Source of the DNA: Botryosphaeria dothidea
Taxonomy: Eukaryota > Ascomycota > Dothideomycetes > Botryosphaeriales > Botryosphaeriaceae
Direction of reading: 5' to 3'
Length of the DNA stretch: 64,000 nt
Assembly: GCA_011503125.2 (NCBI GenBank)
Contig: WWBZ02000001.1
Location: 3,162,001-3,226,000, forward strand
The first letter of the stretch is position 1; the number at the start of each line of letters is the position of its first letter. Below the pieces are notes generated by a model, which was not told where the DNA came from, made no database searches, and saw only the letters and a list, made by a program, of their open reading frames with translations. This document shows positions 19,268 through 30,071 of this stretch, in pieces. Both the position numbers and the translations under genes were made by a program.

Positions 19268-22024
19268 TCAAGATGGTGAGAGGCTCGGCCAACTTCTTCT
19301 CTCTTTCTGCTGTACCGTCGGCGTCACCTCTCTCCCGTCGATTTTCTTCACCACCTTTTGCAGCGGTCCCATCACCTTGCTCGCCCATCTATGGCTGGGC
19401 GTTCCCAACCTCGGCGTTGCCAATCTCGGTGTTGCAAGCCGCGATCCTGGCTCGGCCTCTCCGGCAACTGTAAAGGGGGGATCGACCTGCTTAGCCGCCT
19501 TTGGGACCAAGTTACACCACAGCGGCATGGTGGCACCACATGCTGCAGCGGCAATTGGTACACACCATGCGTACTGCCAGTTGGTACCACCGCCGACTGC
19601 GAAATTGATGGGAGGGAAGATGGCGCCACCGATTATGCTGGCGGTGATGATGGCGCTGGCTTCCTTGGTGTGTCGGCCCATCCCGCGGAGCGTTTGCGCG
19701 AAGATGAGTGAAAATATGGGTCCCTCGAAGAAGTACACAAACACCATAGCGATGGCAGCCGTATCTCCTGATTCGCGGAAACACACACCAGAGAAAGCGA
19801 GCACACCAGCATAGCAGATGGCGAGGACGTAGCGGGGCTTGATCCAAACAGTGGCAAACGCCGATATGAAGCGCGACACAGCGAAGGCGGTGTGTGCGTA
19901 GGCGAGATGGTCGGTTGTGTCAATGTAGTCGGCGACGTAGTCCATGTAATTGTTGAAGCCGGTGGAAATGGATTCTTGGACACCACAATAGAAGAATTGG
20001 GAGAGAGCGCCAATGCTAAGGGTGATCCAGACGACGCGTATTGAGAACACACGTGCGTGATTCGCATCGTCTACACGCTCGGCACTGTCTTCGAGCTCGT
20101 TGTCGGAGGCCTCAGGGAGTGGAACATAGTAATATGAAACGGCCAGTAAGACGGTGAAGAGGGCTATGCCGAGGTAGGTCCACTGGACGTCGATAAGTGA
20201 GTCTGCGTCAATCCGGAATAGAACCTTCTTTGCTAGCAGCGGAGAGACAACAGTTCCAATGGCCTGGACGCCCTGAGAAATGTTGAGGCGGGTTTCGGCA
20301 TATTTCGGAGGTCCGCAGAGAATTGTGAATGGGTTTGCTGCGACTTCCAGTGTGGATAAACCCAGGCCAACGATGAAGTTCGAAATGAGGAACGCCGGGT
20401 AGGAGGTCAGGACTGCTGAGGGCCAAAAGACGAGTGTACCGCAGGCGTAGATACACAGTCCAGACATGAAACAGATTTTGAAACCGTATTTCTTGAGGAT
20501 AAGGCGTCCGTAGGTGAGTGGTCCCACGAAATAGCCAGCAAAGTAAAGGCTATGGATGCTGATGGTCTGGCCCCTGGACATCCCGGCGATCGTTTGGAAC
20601 TGCACGTTCAGAACATCCAAAAGTCCGTAGGCAAACCCCCACAGGAAAAACAGAATAGTGACCATGGCAACTGGGAAAATTGACTCTGCGTTGGTCAATT
20701 GAACCAAACTCTTCTTTCTCTTTAGATGAACGAAGTCAAAGAAAGTTGGAGAGCGCGGACTTGTATGCCTCGTTGTGTTTGTCAAGGCCGTCGGCGTTCT
20801 CTCACACTCCGGAAGCTCTCTCATGTCTGGCGTAGTTAGGAATTCCATCATTCCCATTTGGTCGTCCGGATTTGTCGATGCTGTGGGTGGTGGCGGTGCT
20901 GGAGATGGTTCGGGGTCGTTCGCAGATGGGATTCGCTGCGCGTTGATCATATCGATATCGGTGAAAGTTTCCCGGCGATGGGTGACGGAATGGACTGTTT
21001 CTCCTGCATCGCGGATGAAGCGGGGAACAAAGCGGGAAACAAGAGGCTTCAGAGCCGGCACACATCCACAGCATATTCCGACGTTGACCTCAATGCTGCT
21101 CCATAGGAAGGAGAGCGAGGCGTACCAGGAGAAGTCGCTCTGTTCGTAGTTCCTGGAATCATTGTTCTCGATGTGGTGCTGGATGTCGCGGAGCCGGTTA
21201 GTTGCAGCCGACTGGAGATAGGCAATCCGAACAACATCGACGGCGGCGACAAAGACACCGAATCCAAAGGTGACGACAAGGATGGTCTTCTGCTTCTTCG
21301 GTAGCCGCATTGACGTCAGAATAGGCATAGGCAGGAAGAGGGTAGCAAGATCGGTAATGATGTTCAGAGGCGCCGATGACAAGTAAAGGGTGACGATATC
21401 GGTGCAGTGGGCACCGGGTGGCACGGGATTCACAAAGGCAGCGCCTATTGGTCGACACTGAACAATATTGAGGACGGTGAGGGCCGCACCGCCCACATTG
21501 ACGACCAAAAGGGTAGCAAGGACGCCCCACCTGAAGGCGCGATGGCTCTTGGAAAGGGTGAGATAGAAGACCAAGATGGATGTCTTGGTCGCCATGAGAC
21601 ATGGGTTCTGAATCGCAATTAGCAAATGATTGACGAGATCGAGTCGTAATGAAATCATGCGCGGCGTTCCGACCGATAAGCTCGATAGCACCCATGCACG
21701 CCTTAAAAAAAATTCAGGGAGACATACGTAAAGGACGGTGAAGACATATTCCAGTTTTCGGAGCGGAGGGTCCTGAGAATTGGGGATGTCGACTTCGTGC
21801 TTTCCCAAGCCGTACTTGACGCCGTAGCATATTGAGAAGGATAGTCCAAAAGCGAGTAGCCAGGCCAGGGCCATGAAATAATCGTCCCAACCGACTTTCT
21901 TGACAATGCCGATGCGGGAAGCCAAGCGAAAGGTGGTGAAGACTGTCGAGCAGACAATCATCGCAATCGACACGACCAGGACGATGGGGCCGCGGGACTC
22001 GAAATCGCCATCGCTGGTCGACAT
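19268..22024 (-). CDS. rhodopsin-domain / FucP-like MFS transporter fusion protein
   Basis: One open frame encodes two membrane modules. The N-terminal part (about residues 10-300) is a seven-helix fungal rhodopsin domain of the PF20684 type, as in Pth11-related proteins but without a CFEM domain: WDDYFMALAW, NPCLMATKTS and FLPMPIL are typical. A Pro/Ser/Thr-rich cytosolic linker of about 110 residues follows, then a 12-helix major-facilitator domain of the FucP/glucose-galactose permease type (FFLWGFAYGLLDVLN, YFVGPLTYG, EVAANPF). The tail has TPRL repeats (ATPRLATPRLGTP). A 120-nt in-frame intron (21727-21608) interrupts the third/fourth helix region, so the mature protein is about 878 residues, not 918. 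Proton-coupled sugar transport with an attached sensor module is an inference; the substrate is unknown. Two separate genes are unlikely because the linker is open throughout. Confidence 0.85.
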   Translation of the reverse strand: MSTSDGDFESRGPIVLVVSIAMIVCSTVFTTFRLASRIGIVKKVGWDDYFMALAWLLAFGLSFSICYGVKYGLGKHEVDIPNSQDPPLRKLEYVFTVLYVCLPEFFLRRAWVLSSLSVGTPRMISLRLDLVNHLLIAIQNPCLMATKTSILVFYLTLSKSHRAFRWGVLATLLVVNVGGAALTVLNIVQCRPIGAAFVNPVPPGAHCTDIVTLYLSSAPLNIITDLATLFLPMPILTSMRLPKKQKTILVVTFGFGVFVAAVDVVRIAYLQSAATNRLRDIQHHIENNDSRNYEQSDFSWYASLSFLWSSIEVNVGICCGCVPALKPLVSRFVPRFIRDAGETVHSVTHRRETFTDIDMINAQRIPSANDPEPSPAPPPPTASTNPDDQMGMMEFLTTPDMRELPECERTPTALTNTTRHTSPRSPTFFDFVHLKRKKSLVQLTNAESIFPVAMVTILFFLWGFAYGLLDVLNVQFQTIAGMSRGQTISIHSLYFAGYFVGPLTYGRLILKKYGFKICFMSGLCIYACGTLVFWPSAVLTSYPAFLISNFIVGLGLSTLEVAANPFTILCGPPKYAETRLNISQGVQAIGTVVSPLLAKKVLFRIDADSLIDVQWTYLGIALFTVLLAVSYYYVPLPEASDNELEDSAERVDDANHARVFSIRVVWITLSIGALSQFFYCGVQESISTGFNNYMDYVADYIDTTDHLAYAHTAFAVSRFISAFATVWIKPRYVLAICYAGVLAFSGVCFRESGDTAAIAMVFVYFFEGPIFSLIFAQTLRGMGRHTKEASAIITASIIGGAIFPPINFAVGGGTNWQYAWCVPIAAAACGATMPLWCNLVPKAAKQVDPPFTVAGEAEPGSRLATPRLATPRLGTPSHRWASKVMGPLQKVVKKIDGREVTPTVQQKERRSWPSLSPS

Positions 22025-25000
22025 GCTGCTTGCTCAACCATTGTCCCAGAGGGGGACACGGCGGGAGGGAAGAGTTGAGCGTGGAAGCAGGACGCGCGAG
22101 ACGCGACGCCCTGCTTGCAGCTTGTCGGGGCGGGCGCCCTTTTTTTTTTTTTTTTGAGCGCTCTCTTTAGCGGCGATGCGCAGTTTAATCGCCGGTGGCT
22201 TTGCGGGGTTGGCTAGGTTGGATGCTGTCGAGGTCCGGGATGGTCACGCCTCGGAGGACTCGAAAGTCAATCGGGGGGTGGATGGTGGGTGAGTGGCGCA
22301 ACGTCACAGCCGGTGCGCCGAACGATCGGGACAGGTCTTTAAGCTTATACGGCGGCGGCGGCGAGGAGGGCTTGAGGCACGCGCACGCTTGCGACCCGCA
22401 GAGAGCACTGACCGGGGAGCAGCGCGTAAGGGGAGGTCGAGGGGGGAGGTCAGGCTGGCCGCTCTCGAACGTGTTGAGGAGACGGAGAGAGAGACACAGG
22501 GCTTGGTCAAAGAAAGAGACTGGCGAGCGTGGCAGTCGACCAGTAGACCGCTAATCCCCCATACGTCGGCAAAGAGCACGTACCGGGAACCAGGGCCTTG
22601 GCCGCGGCCGGGGGCGAGGCTGCGTGTGGCTTGGGATATAAAGTTTTCATGACTTGACAGCTAGCGCCCCGAATGGGAGAGCGCAGGCGAGGGTGCGGAG
22701 AGTGCCAATGGCCGCCGCTGATGTCGGCGTCTGGGGCAGGACTGCCGCTGGGCTACGGGCGAGCCTCGGACGGGACAGACGCGCGCCTCCAAATGACGAC
22801 GATTGCCCTTTCGGAGGAGATCCTTGCCGGTCAAGGATTCATGCTGCAACCCTCCCCGCCGCTGGGAAACGGGATCGCCGCCGAACAGCGGATCCGCTGG
22901 CTGCCTGCTCACAAGAAGGATTTTTCAGCGTTGCACTCCGCCCCGTGTCTGCGCCGCGGAGGCCTCTCCTCTGCGCGCGGCCGGTCTGCCAGCACGGCGG
23001 CAGAGACCGTCTCGCCCCGGCTAGTAGCATGCAGGTGCGGCTTCGGCGATTCTCCGCGAGTGATGTGCGATCAGGATCAGGATCTGGGTGTGGATGGCGC
23101 ATCGGCGAGCAGAGCGCTCTGCCTGCAATCTCGAGACACGAGCTCGAGTCAGCGCCCCGAGCGACGACGATTTCCTCGGCTGGCGGACGGCGCTGCCTGA
23201 GGGAGGCAGGCAGCACGAGATTCAATAGTCGGCGATGACGCTGACGACAGCGTGACCCTTGGCCTACTTGCGGACGCCCAGACAGGTGATGATGAGTTGG
23301 GCTCGCTGCTGCAGGCGGAAATAGGTCACGGGAATTGGGCTGCAGGGGCGCGCATGAAAATAGCTCTGTTGCGAGATGCGAACGGACTCCCGCCTCTCAT
23401 CGCAATTGCTTTTTTCCGCCGAGCTGCGCGTGCTCTGCTCATGCTCTGCGCACGGGCGGAGGTTTCCTGCCTGTGTGGCGCAACCGGTGCGGCCAGTGCG
23501 CTATCCAACGCCTGCTGCCTTGCTGCCTGTCATTATCCTAGCTTTCACCCAAACCGCCGCATTATTGCACCTTAAAATCACCTCCACTTCCCGTCCTCTC
23601 GAGCGCTGCCTGCCGCGACGATGCAATCGACCAGGGACTAAAGCGGAACCCTTTGCCCCCCACTTCCGCCAGCTGAGGTCGGCCTTGGTGCCCCGCAGTC
23701 GAGGGACGCCAGAGCCGGCAGTAACTACGCGCGCCAAACACCGCCCAACACGCCGCTTCACGCCGCGACCCCGTCCCGTGGCCGACCATTGGCGATCGAG
23801 CCTGACCGGCAACCCCGCTATTCGCAAGAGAGCTCACCAGACCCGCGCCTCGAACGAGACCAAAAACGTCCCGCTACGATACATGACTTTCCCTGTCCCA
23901 CAAGCGCGCTACGCCATGTTCCGGTCCAGATCACGACTACTCGCTCTCATTCGCCACCGCCGTCTTGCCGCCCGCTGGTAAGGCCCGGTCCGGTGCCCGC
24001 GCATATTAACGCATGAAGAAAGCCTGTGGGGAGAGTGAAGAAAACGAGACAATGACAGATTCACCAATAGGCATTTGAGAGAGCGTGAGGCCAGCCCCTC
24101 GTCACCGCTGTTATCACAAAAAACGCGTCGTCGGCCAGCAACGTGTCACTGCTCCCTCACCGACATCCGCGGACATCCCAAGAAAAATCCGCAATCCTTC
24201 TTGGCAAACGTGTGACGAGAACAAGCCATACAAAAACTCGCAAAGAGAGAGAAAAAAAGGGTCCTTGCATTGATCAAGATCTCTCCGGCGGTGTAGGCGT
24301 GCATCCTCAAACAGACGAACCGTCACCCCAATTTTCGCCGATCAAACGCGCTCCGTGCTTTTAGCTACGCAGATATGTAGTGGCAAGCGAGCGAAGCTCT
24401 GGCCTGTCGACGCAGCTGATTGGCAGCTTCATGCCGACCGGTGATCCGCTCGCCTTTGCCCAGCTGTGGGTATCTTTCCTATCCTGCTTTTCGCCATCGC
24501 TTTTCGAGGCGATACGGTCTGAAGTGGGGGAAAGGATCTGTCGTTCGGAAGAAAAAGAGCCTGGAACTGCTGACCGGTCAGCTCCGTCGTGTTGGTATCA
24601 TCGGACGACGAGATGAGCGGTATCGAGCCTCTGGGAACCCGTGAAAGCATTTGAGGTGGGAGCAGTGCTAGCTGAGTAGCGACAAGCCTCCAAGCTGCCA
24701 CTGAGAAAAGGCTTCCTCACGTGGGCGAAGCTTTGGCCGGTCGGGCCGGTCTTCGTATCTGTATGCAGGAACCGACGTTTTTGGCTTTTCTTCAGCAACT
24801 CCTATGCAAGCTGGCCATCTCCCGTCGTCCAGAGTTAAGGTTTCGCTATCGCGCCTTCCCCGGACCTGAGGAGGTGCTCATGGTGGAGACTGCAGAGACG
24901 TTCACGAGTCGAATGTGCGGAGACTGACTAGGGTCGTCCATGCTTCAACACAAGTCAGTAATCCTCAAAACAGATAGAGGGGCAGTCAATGTATGCATTT

Positions 25001-25195
25001 CGCCGTAGCTACATTATCCAGGATGCTATCCATCGCAATGCGCAAGACAATGTCTTTGGTATCGTATCATAGCCTTTCATGCAGCTCCTCCGAAATCTCA
25101 GCCGAGGTAAATTACCCGTCCGTAGAAAGTAGCCTCACAAAAGGCCAGAAAATCCTCCCGTAGTATAAAAGTATCTCAATCTCGGCCAGAGGCCT
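22025..25195. other. intergenic region, no gene supported
   Basis: About 3.2 kb. GC-rich sequence up to about 24000 gives overlapping open frames on both strands without recognisable protein. The part from about 24900 is richer in A and T and probably includes the 3' UTR of the minus-strand gene ending at 25196. Confidence 0.55.
22140..22155 (+). repeat. poly-T tract (16 T) upstream of the rhodopsin-MFS gene
   Basis: A run of 16 T (poly-A on the coding strand) lies about 115 nt upstream of the start codon at 22024. dA:dT tracts of this kind often mark nucleosome-poor fungal promoters. Confidence 0.8.
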
Positions 25196-26607
25196 TCAAA
25201 ACGATTGGCGTCGAAGATGGAAAGGAAGACGAAATTTTCCACTCTTGTTGCTGAATGGAGAGTTGTCATAGTCTTCCTGCGTCAAACTACAAGAGGTCAG
25301 CTACAACTCCATATTGGCCGCCAGAAAAGGGAAACTCACGTCCGAACGCTCACATCCATCTCGTAACCACTGCCATCACCTTTGAAGTCATCAAAAGAAC
25401 CGTCGGGGAAGCAAGAAGGAGGCATCGGCGAGTCTAAATAGCGAAACCTGAAATATCTTTGCGTTGTATCAGTGTTTTCACGTTAAAGAGGACAACATGA
25501 AATGACTTACCAGGTTTCAGGCTTCTCAGGCTTGACGCCACGCTTCTTCAATCCACCAGCGCCGCCTCTGGGAGTGCGCTTGCTGGAGCTATCTGTGACA
25601 GCCGTGCTAGCGGCACTGCGAGGACGGCTGGGAGTAACAGGCAGCTTGGAGGTAGAGGCGGAAGCAGTAGCAGCAGTGGCCTTCTTCGTGGTAGCGCGGC
25701 CCTTCTTCTTGGGTGATGCGTTGGTTGTGTTGAACTCGCTCTCGCTGCTGTCGTCCTTGACTCCGCGCTTCTTCGAACTCTTGGCCTGGCCATTGCCGAC
25801 CTTCTTCGCAGTCGAGGCGCCGCCGCGCTTGTTCTGGGTCGTGCGGTTAGCAGCGGGCGCGGCCTTGTTGGTCTTGCTGTTCTTGTCCTCAATGCCGCGC
25901 TTCTTCTGGCTGTTGAGCCTGTTGGTGTTCGTGGAACGGTCGTTGACCTCATCGCGGACGACACCGAGGACGACGTCGTAATCCTTGCCAGGAACGGGGA
26001 GATTGAGGCGGGCCTTGAAGCGCTGGTTGCGGCTGAGCTCCCTCGGAAACCTCTTCATGCCCTCGCAAATGCAATAGATGACGTCCTCGCGGCTCCACTT
26101 CTCCTTCCTGATCAGCTCCGCGGTAATCGCGTCGTAAGGATTGCTGCTGAGGACGGCGGTGCGGCGGGCGCCCATGCCCTTAACGTCGCGCTCGAGCTCG
26201 GCGTCTTCATTCATGAGCGTCGTGAGCTTGATACTAATGTACCCGCAGCACTTCACCAGAATCTCACAGGTGATGGGCTTCCAGTGCAAGCAGGAGAAAT
26301 CCAGGTCGGCTTCGCGCATGCGGCCAGGGCGAGGCAGGAACATGAACTCCATGATGAAAGCCTCCGGATCGTGGTGGAAGAGCTCCATCGGTGGCAGCGG
26401 CATCTTCGGGCGGTTGAACTCGACAATCTCCTCGACGAAGTCCTCACCCAACTCCTCGGGCTCGCGTTCGGGCTCGAAGTCGGAGCCGTCATGGTCGGAG
26501 GCGCTGTAGTCATCGACGTAAGTATCGCCGTCCATGCCTCTGGCGTCCTTGTCGTAGATGGAGGGGTCGGAGTCGACCCCACCAGAGAGAGTGTTGCGGT
26601 GATCCAT
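25196..26607 (-). CDS. unknown, probably nuclear protein with acidic N-terminus and KKRG repeats
   Basis: Three exons (26607-25511, 25447-25340, 25286-25196) join in frame to 431 residues. Both introns are short (63 and 53 nt) with GTAAGT/TTCAG and GTGAGT/TTGTAG borders, and the second has a CTGAC branch site. Residues 1-60 are very acidic. Residues about 65-215 look globular and may be a conserved fungal domain (PLPPMELFHHDPEAF, FLPRPGRMR, SSNPYDAITAELI, RFPRELSRNQRF). The remainder is Lys/Ser/Thr-rich and disordered, with KKRG occurring three times and a variant NKRG, which look like nuclear localisation or nucleic-acid-binding patches. I do not recognise the family. The last two exons encode a different, non-repetitive tail ending in LRRQSF. 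Confidence 0.75.
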
Positions 26608-27698
26608 TGTGTTACGGACTGAAGGTGAGGTTCGGTGGAGGAGAGGGAAGGTCAGGGCAGTGAGAAGGTAGATATTTATGCGCGCTAGCCTGCACGCGGA
26701 CCCAACCCGGCAATCACAGCGAACTAGCAGCGGGTAACGGATTGGGGAGGAGCGTTGGATGCCCTCTTATGTTCTCCGCCATTGCGCACACACTTTTGGG
26801 GGACTCGGTGGCCACACGACGTCACCACCTTTAGGTACAAAACCGCTTGGTCTCAAGCGAAATGCCTTAAGAGTGCTTCACTTGCTCTTTTGTGAACCAG
26901 TCTCCTTCAGGCCTCCACTTTCAGCAAGGTGTTCTCGAGACTTCTCCCCACTTTGAGAAGCATACCCATTTCAGACAATACCAAGTCCAGAAACTCCATT
27001 TTGAGAATATCAAGCGAATGATATTTCAAGCTATTGTGGTCAGAATACCCTAGAGGGTATCTTGACAGGCTATATATGCGAAACCCATGGTCTAAGCAGT
27101 AAGGATACTGCAGTGGCCAGTCATCCTGCTTATGCGGAGATGAAATATCTTTCTTGAAGAAAGTGTTTCTGGAAAAAGTCTTGGCTTGCGCAACACGAGA
27201 TTGACGCAAAGAGCATGTCGTCGGTATTTGGCCCTTCCAAGGTCACACTGGTTTTCAGAGAGCCGCAGTGTTCATCCGATAGCCATGAGCATTGATTACA
27301 ATGGTCTCTTACCGGATAAATGACTTGTCCCCATATCCTCGAGACGCCTCGAAACAGCATAATGTTCATTCAAGTTGCCATGCGCCGACTGTATGTGGTG
27401 ACAATTCCTCCGGTCTGTAACTTCAGAGTCACAACAGCTGGGGACGGCAAATTTCATAGAGCAGCGACTGCTGCCGAAGTTGAGAAGAGCTTCAGGAAGG
27501 AGACTCCGTATCACACTTGAGCGCAGACATATACTGCAATCCATATGCTTTGACAAATGTGTGTATGAGAGGGGTATTCATGTTTCCGTCTCGTTCGAAT
27601 AATAATACACCAAACTTACAGAGAGCCGGCCATCCAAACTCCACTCAATGCGTCATTAAACGAGTTTCCGTGTACTAAATCCATTGTGCCACCACAGC
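26608..27698. other. intergenic region, no gene supported
   Basis: Promoter of the minus-strand gene at 26607 and downstream region of the heme lyase gene. Minus-strand open frames of 60-100 codons between 26907 and 27556 overlap in different phases and show no recognisable family. Confidence 0.5.
26672..26679 (-). promoter_or_regulatory. TATA-like element
   Basis: ATAAATAT on the minus strand about 65 nt upstream of the ATG at 26607, in an otherwise GC-rich stretch. A plausible core promoter element or leader sequence; not proven. Confidence 0.35.
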
Positions 27699-28584
27699 TC
27701 AGAAGCCCCAAAACCTCGAGACTCTAGTCTTCACACCCTCCCAGCTGTTCAACTTCGGCCGCACATCGAGATAGAAGTTCAGACTCTTCCCCGCTTTTCT
27801 CTCATCCCGTCCCGAGTAGAAATCGATGACATATTCCACCGTTGTTCCGCAGCGGTCGATGACCCAATCGTGCCGGTCGAAGGGCGCCTGGTATCCGAGG
27901 AAAGTGTTGAACTTTGCTCTCGGTGTCAGCTTCTGGGAGTTGCCAGAGAAAGCCACTAGCTTGGGTCCGCCACAGCTAAGGTTACCACGTCAGCATACAG
28001 CAGCCTTGTCCAATGCCATCACCGAATTGTCCTTACGTCTCAGAGCCTCTCCCTTCCTCCCACTGCTTGATTTCCTTCCAAGCTCTCTCGTTCACGGCGT
28101 TGTGGATGGGCACGATGCTCCGCATGTCCTCGACGCGCGGATCGAACTTCTTGCGCTTCATCGCGTTGAAGAACATCTCCTCGCTCGGGTAGATCCAGTT
28201 CCCGCTGCCCTTATCCGCGCCGGTATCGCGCTCATTGTCCGCCGGCGGCGCGCCCGCGGCGGTCTGGTCGCCGGGGAAGGCGCGCGGGATGCTCGAGACC
28301 TCACGATCCTGACCAAGACCCAGGTAGCCGAGCAGCGTCGAGCCGGCCGAGGATACGGCGGACCTGGCCGGCGGGGATTGATCGAGCTTCGACGAGTCGC
28401 AGCCGGGCGCCGTGGCGGAGGGCGTCGTTGTTGCTGGTGCTGCTGGTATCGGGTGCGGCGGTGCGGCGGCGGCGGCGGCGGCGGAGGAGGCGGCGGAGGC
28501 AGCTTGGGCTTTCTCGAGCCATGCGGCGCGGGCTTTGTGGTCGACGGGGCAGACGGCGGGCTGGGATTCTCTGTCGGCAGCCAT
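27699..28584 (-). CDS. CYT2/CYC3-like: holocytochrome c/c1 synthase (cytochrome heme lyase)
   Basis: Two exons (28584-28037 and 27975-27699, with a 61-nt intron) give 274 residues. The enzyme attaches heme covalently to apocytochrome c or c1 in the mitochondrial intermembrane space. Family marks are a CPV motif (CPVDHKA) near the N-terminus, [13 protein letters not shown] [27 protein letters not shown], the heme-contact His in [15 protein letters not shown] assembled across the splice junction, and [13 protein letters not shown] followed by YVIDFY. An Ala-rich low-complexity segment from GCG repeats (28460-28500) lies between the CPV motif and the core. The length and the [12 protein letters not shown] segment lean to the c1 enzyme Cyt2, but I cannot separate it firmly from Cyc3. 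There is no classical presequence, as expected for the family. Confidence 0.93.
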
Positions 28585-30071
28585 GGCGGGCGATGATGTT
28601 GTGAACCCAGGCGATTGGGGTCTGGAAAGTCGACGCGATGCGCGGCGTAGGACAAAAAAACGTGGGCGATGATGCGATAAAGTTCAGCGCCAAGCGGTTG
28701 GTTCGCAGCCAACATCCCGGTCCGCCGCGCACGGGCCCACTTCTGCGGAGCGGGAGTGCGGGAAAATGGTGCATTAAGAACAGGCTCAAATTTCTTGGAT
28801 ACTTGGTCTGCGGAACTAATATGACATGAGTGGAGAAGTGGGCAGCCATCCTATCTGTGGGGAAATCCAGCAAGCACTGCTGTCGTGTGTATATGGCAAC
28901 AAGGATAACCTACAAGATCTAACTCAGAAGAGGATGTACCATCAAATAGTCAGCTTCCGCAGCAACTTGAACCCGATAGCAGATGAAAATGCGGTAGATG
29001 TGCCTCCAGCAACAATGAATTCTTCCCCCATCATTGGTTCCATTTTCACAGCCACACTCAAATGCACGGGGCAATTGCAAGAACGTATTCATTAGATATG
29101 ACCACTATCCTGCTTTTTTTTCTGTTTTGAAATCCCAGTCTCCAGTATCGTGAAGCAAAAGACCAGCCCGTGACTCCCCCCAGGTTGATCCTCGAAAAGA
29201 GAGGAAAGAAAGGACAGATCCGCCTGATTCGCTGTCCACCCGTAATATCATAACGACTTCGTGACCTGTGATAACCCCCATTTTGTTTTTTGCGTTGACC
29301 ATAAAGCTTGAAAAAAAAAAACTGCTGCTGCAAAGAGGAAACAAGAGTCGAAGGCCTGGATGAAAAGCCTTAAAGGAGAAAAAAAAAAGAACCGCCAAAA
29401 GCCATGCCCCGAACTAAGAGCCCAGTCTGAGTCCTCTCCGATAGTCCTGAACAGTGGGGTTAAGATCCAGTGGTGAAACTGGCGCGTCTCCCGAATTCAG
29501 AACTAGAGGCAAATGGCTGGGAAGCCGAAAGGGCCTCGAAATGGGCTTTTCGAATGAAAATCGTCTAATCGCGTGTAAATCACTGAAGAAGAAAAACCGA
29601 ACTGAAGAAGCCAACAAGGTCTTTCGGAGTAATCCGCACTGAAATCTGGCCACATGATAGCACCCAAAGACACACAAGCCTGGATTTCAAAGCTGGGAAT
29701 TGACACTCCCATGAATGGAAGACCTTGAAGTGTTTTTGAGGATAGGCCCGTTAAAGGGAGGGCAGAAAGACGAACGATTTGGTCATGAAACTCGAGTTGA
29801 AGCTTCGAGGAGTAGGCTCGCAAGTGCTGGACAAGGAGCCGAAGGCAAGCCGTTTAAAGAGGAGCCTAATCATGAAAAGAGCCGGCCGAAAACATATGTT
29901 CATGAAGAGTAATTCGGTAAAAGCAACCCGAGCGAATAATTCATGAGGGACTGGAAGCTGTACGTAGAGCAACAACAGTTTCCAGTATGTAGGAACCTTG
30001 GGAGGAAACTTCAACTGAGGATCCCTGGTGTCTCAGTGATCTTGTCTTCAGAGCAAGATTCAGGGAATGGC
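28585..30071. other. intergenic region, no gene supported
   Basis: Sequence from 28800 to 30060 is relatively AT-rich with several A/T runs (for example near 29310 and 29380). Open frames are short and in conflicting phases. It includes the promoter of the heme lyase gene and the 3' UTR of the minus-strand gene that ends at 30072. Confidence 0.5.
28614..28618 (-). promoter_or_regulatory. CCAAT pentamer upstream of the heme lyase gene
   Basis: CCAAT on the minus strand 30 nt upstream of the ATG. The fungal CCAAT-binding (Hap) complex controls many heme and respiratory genes, but a five-base match this close to the ATG is weak evidence. Confidence 0.25.
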
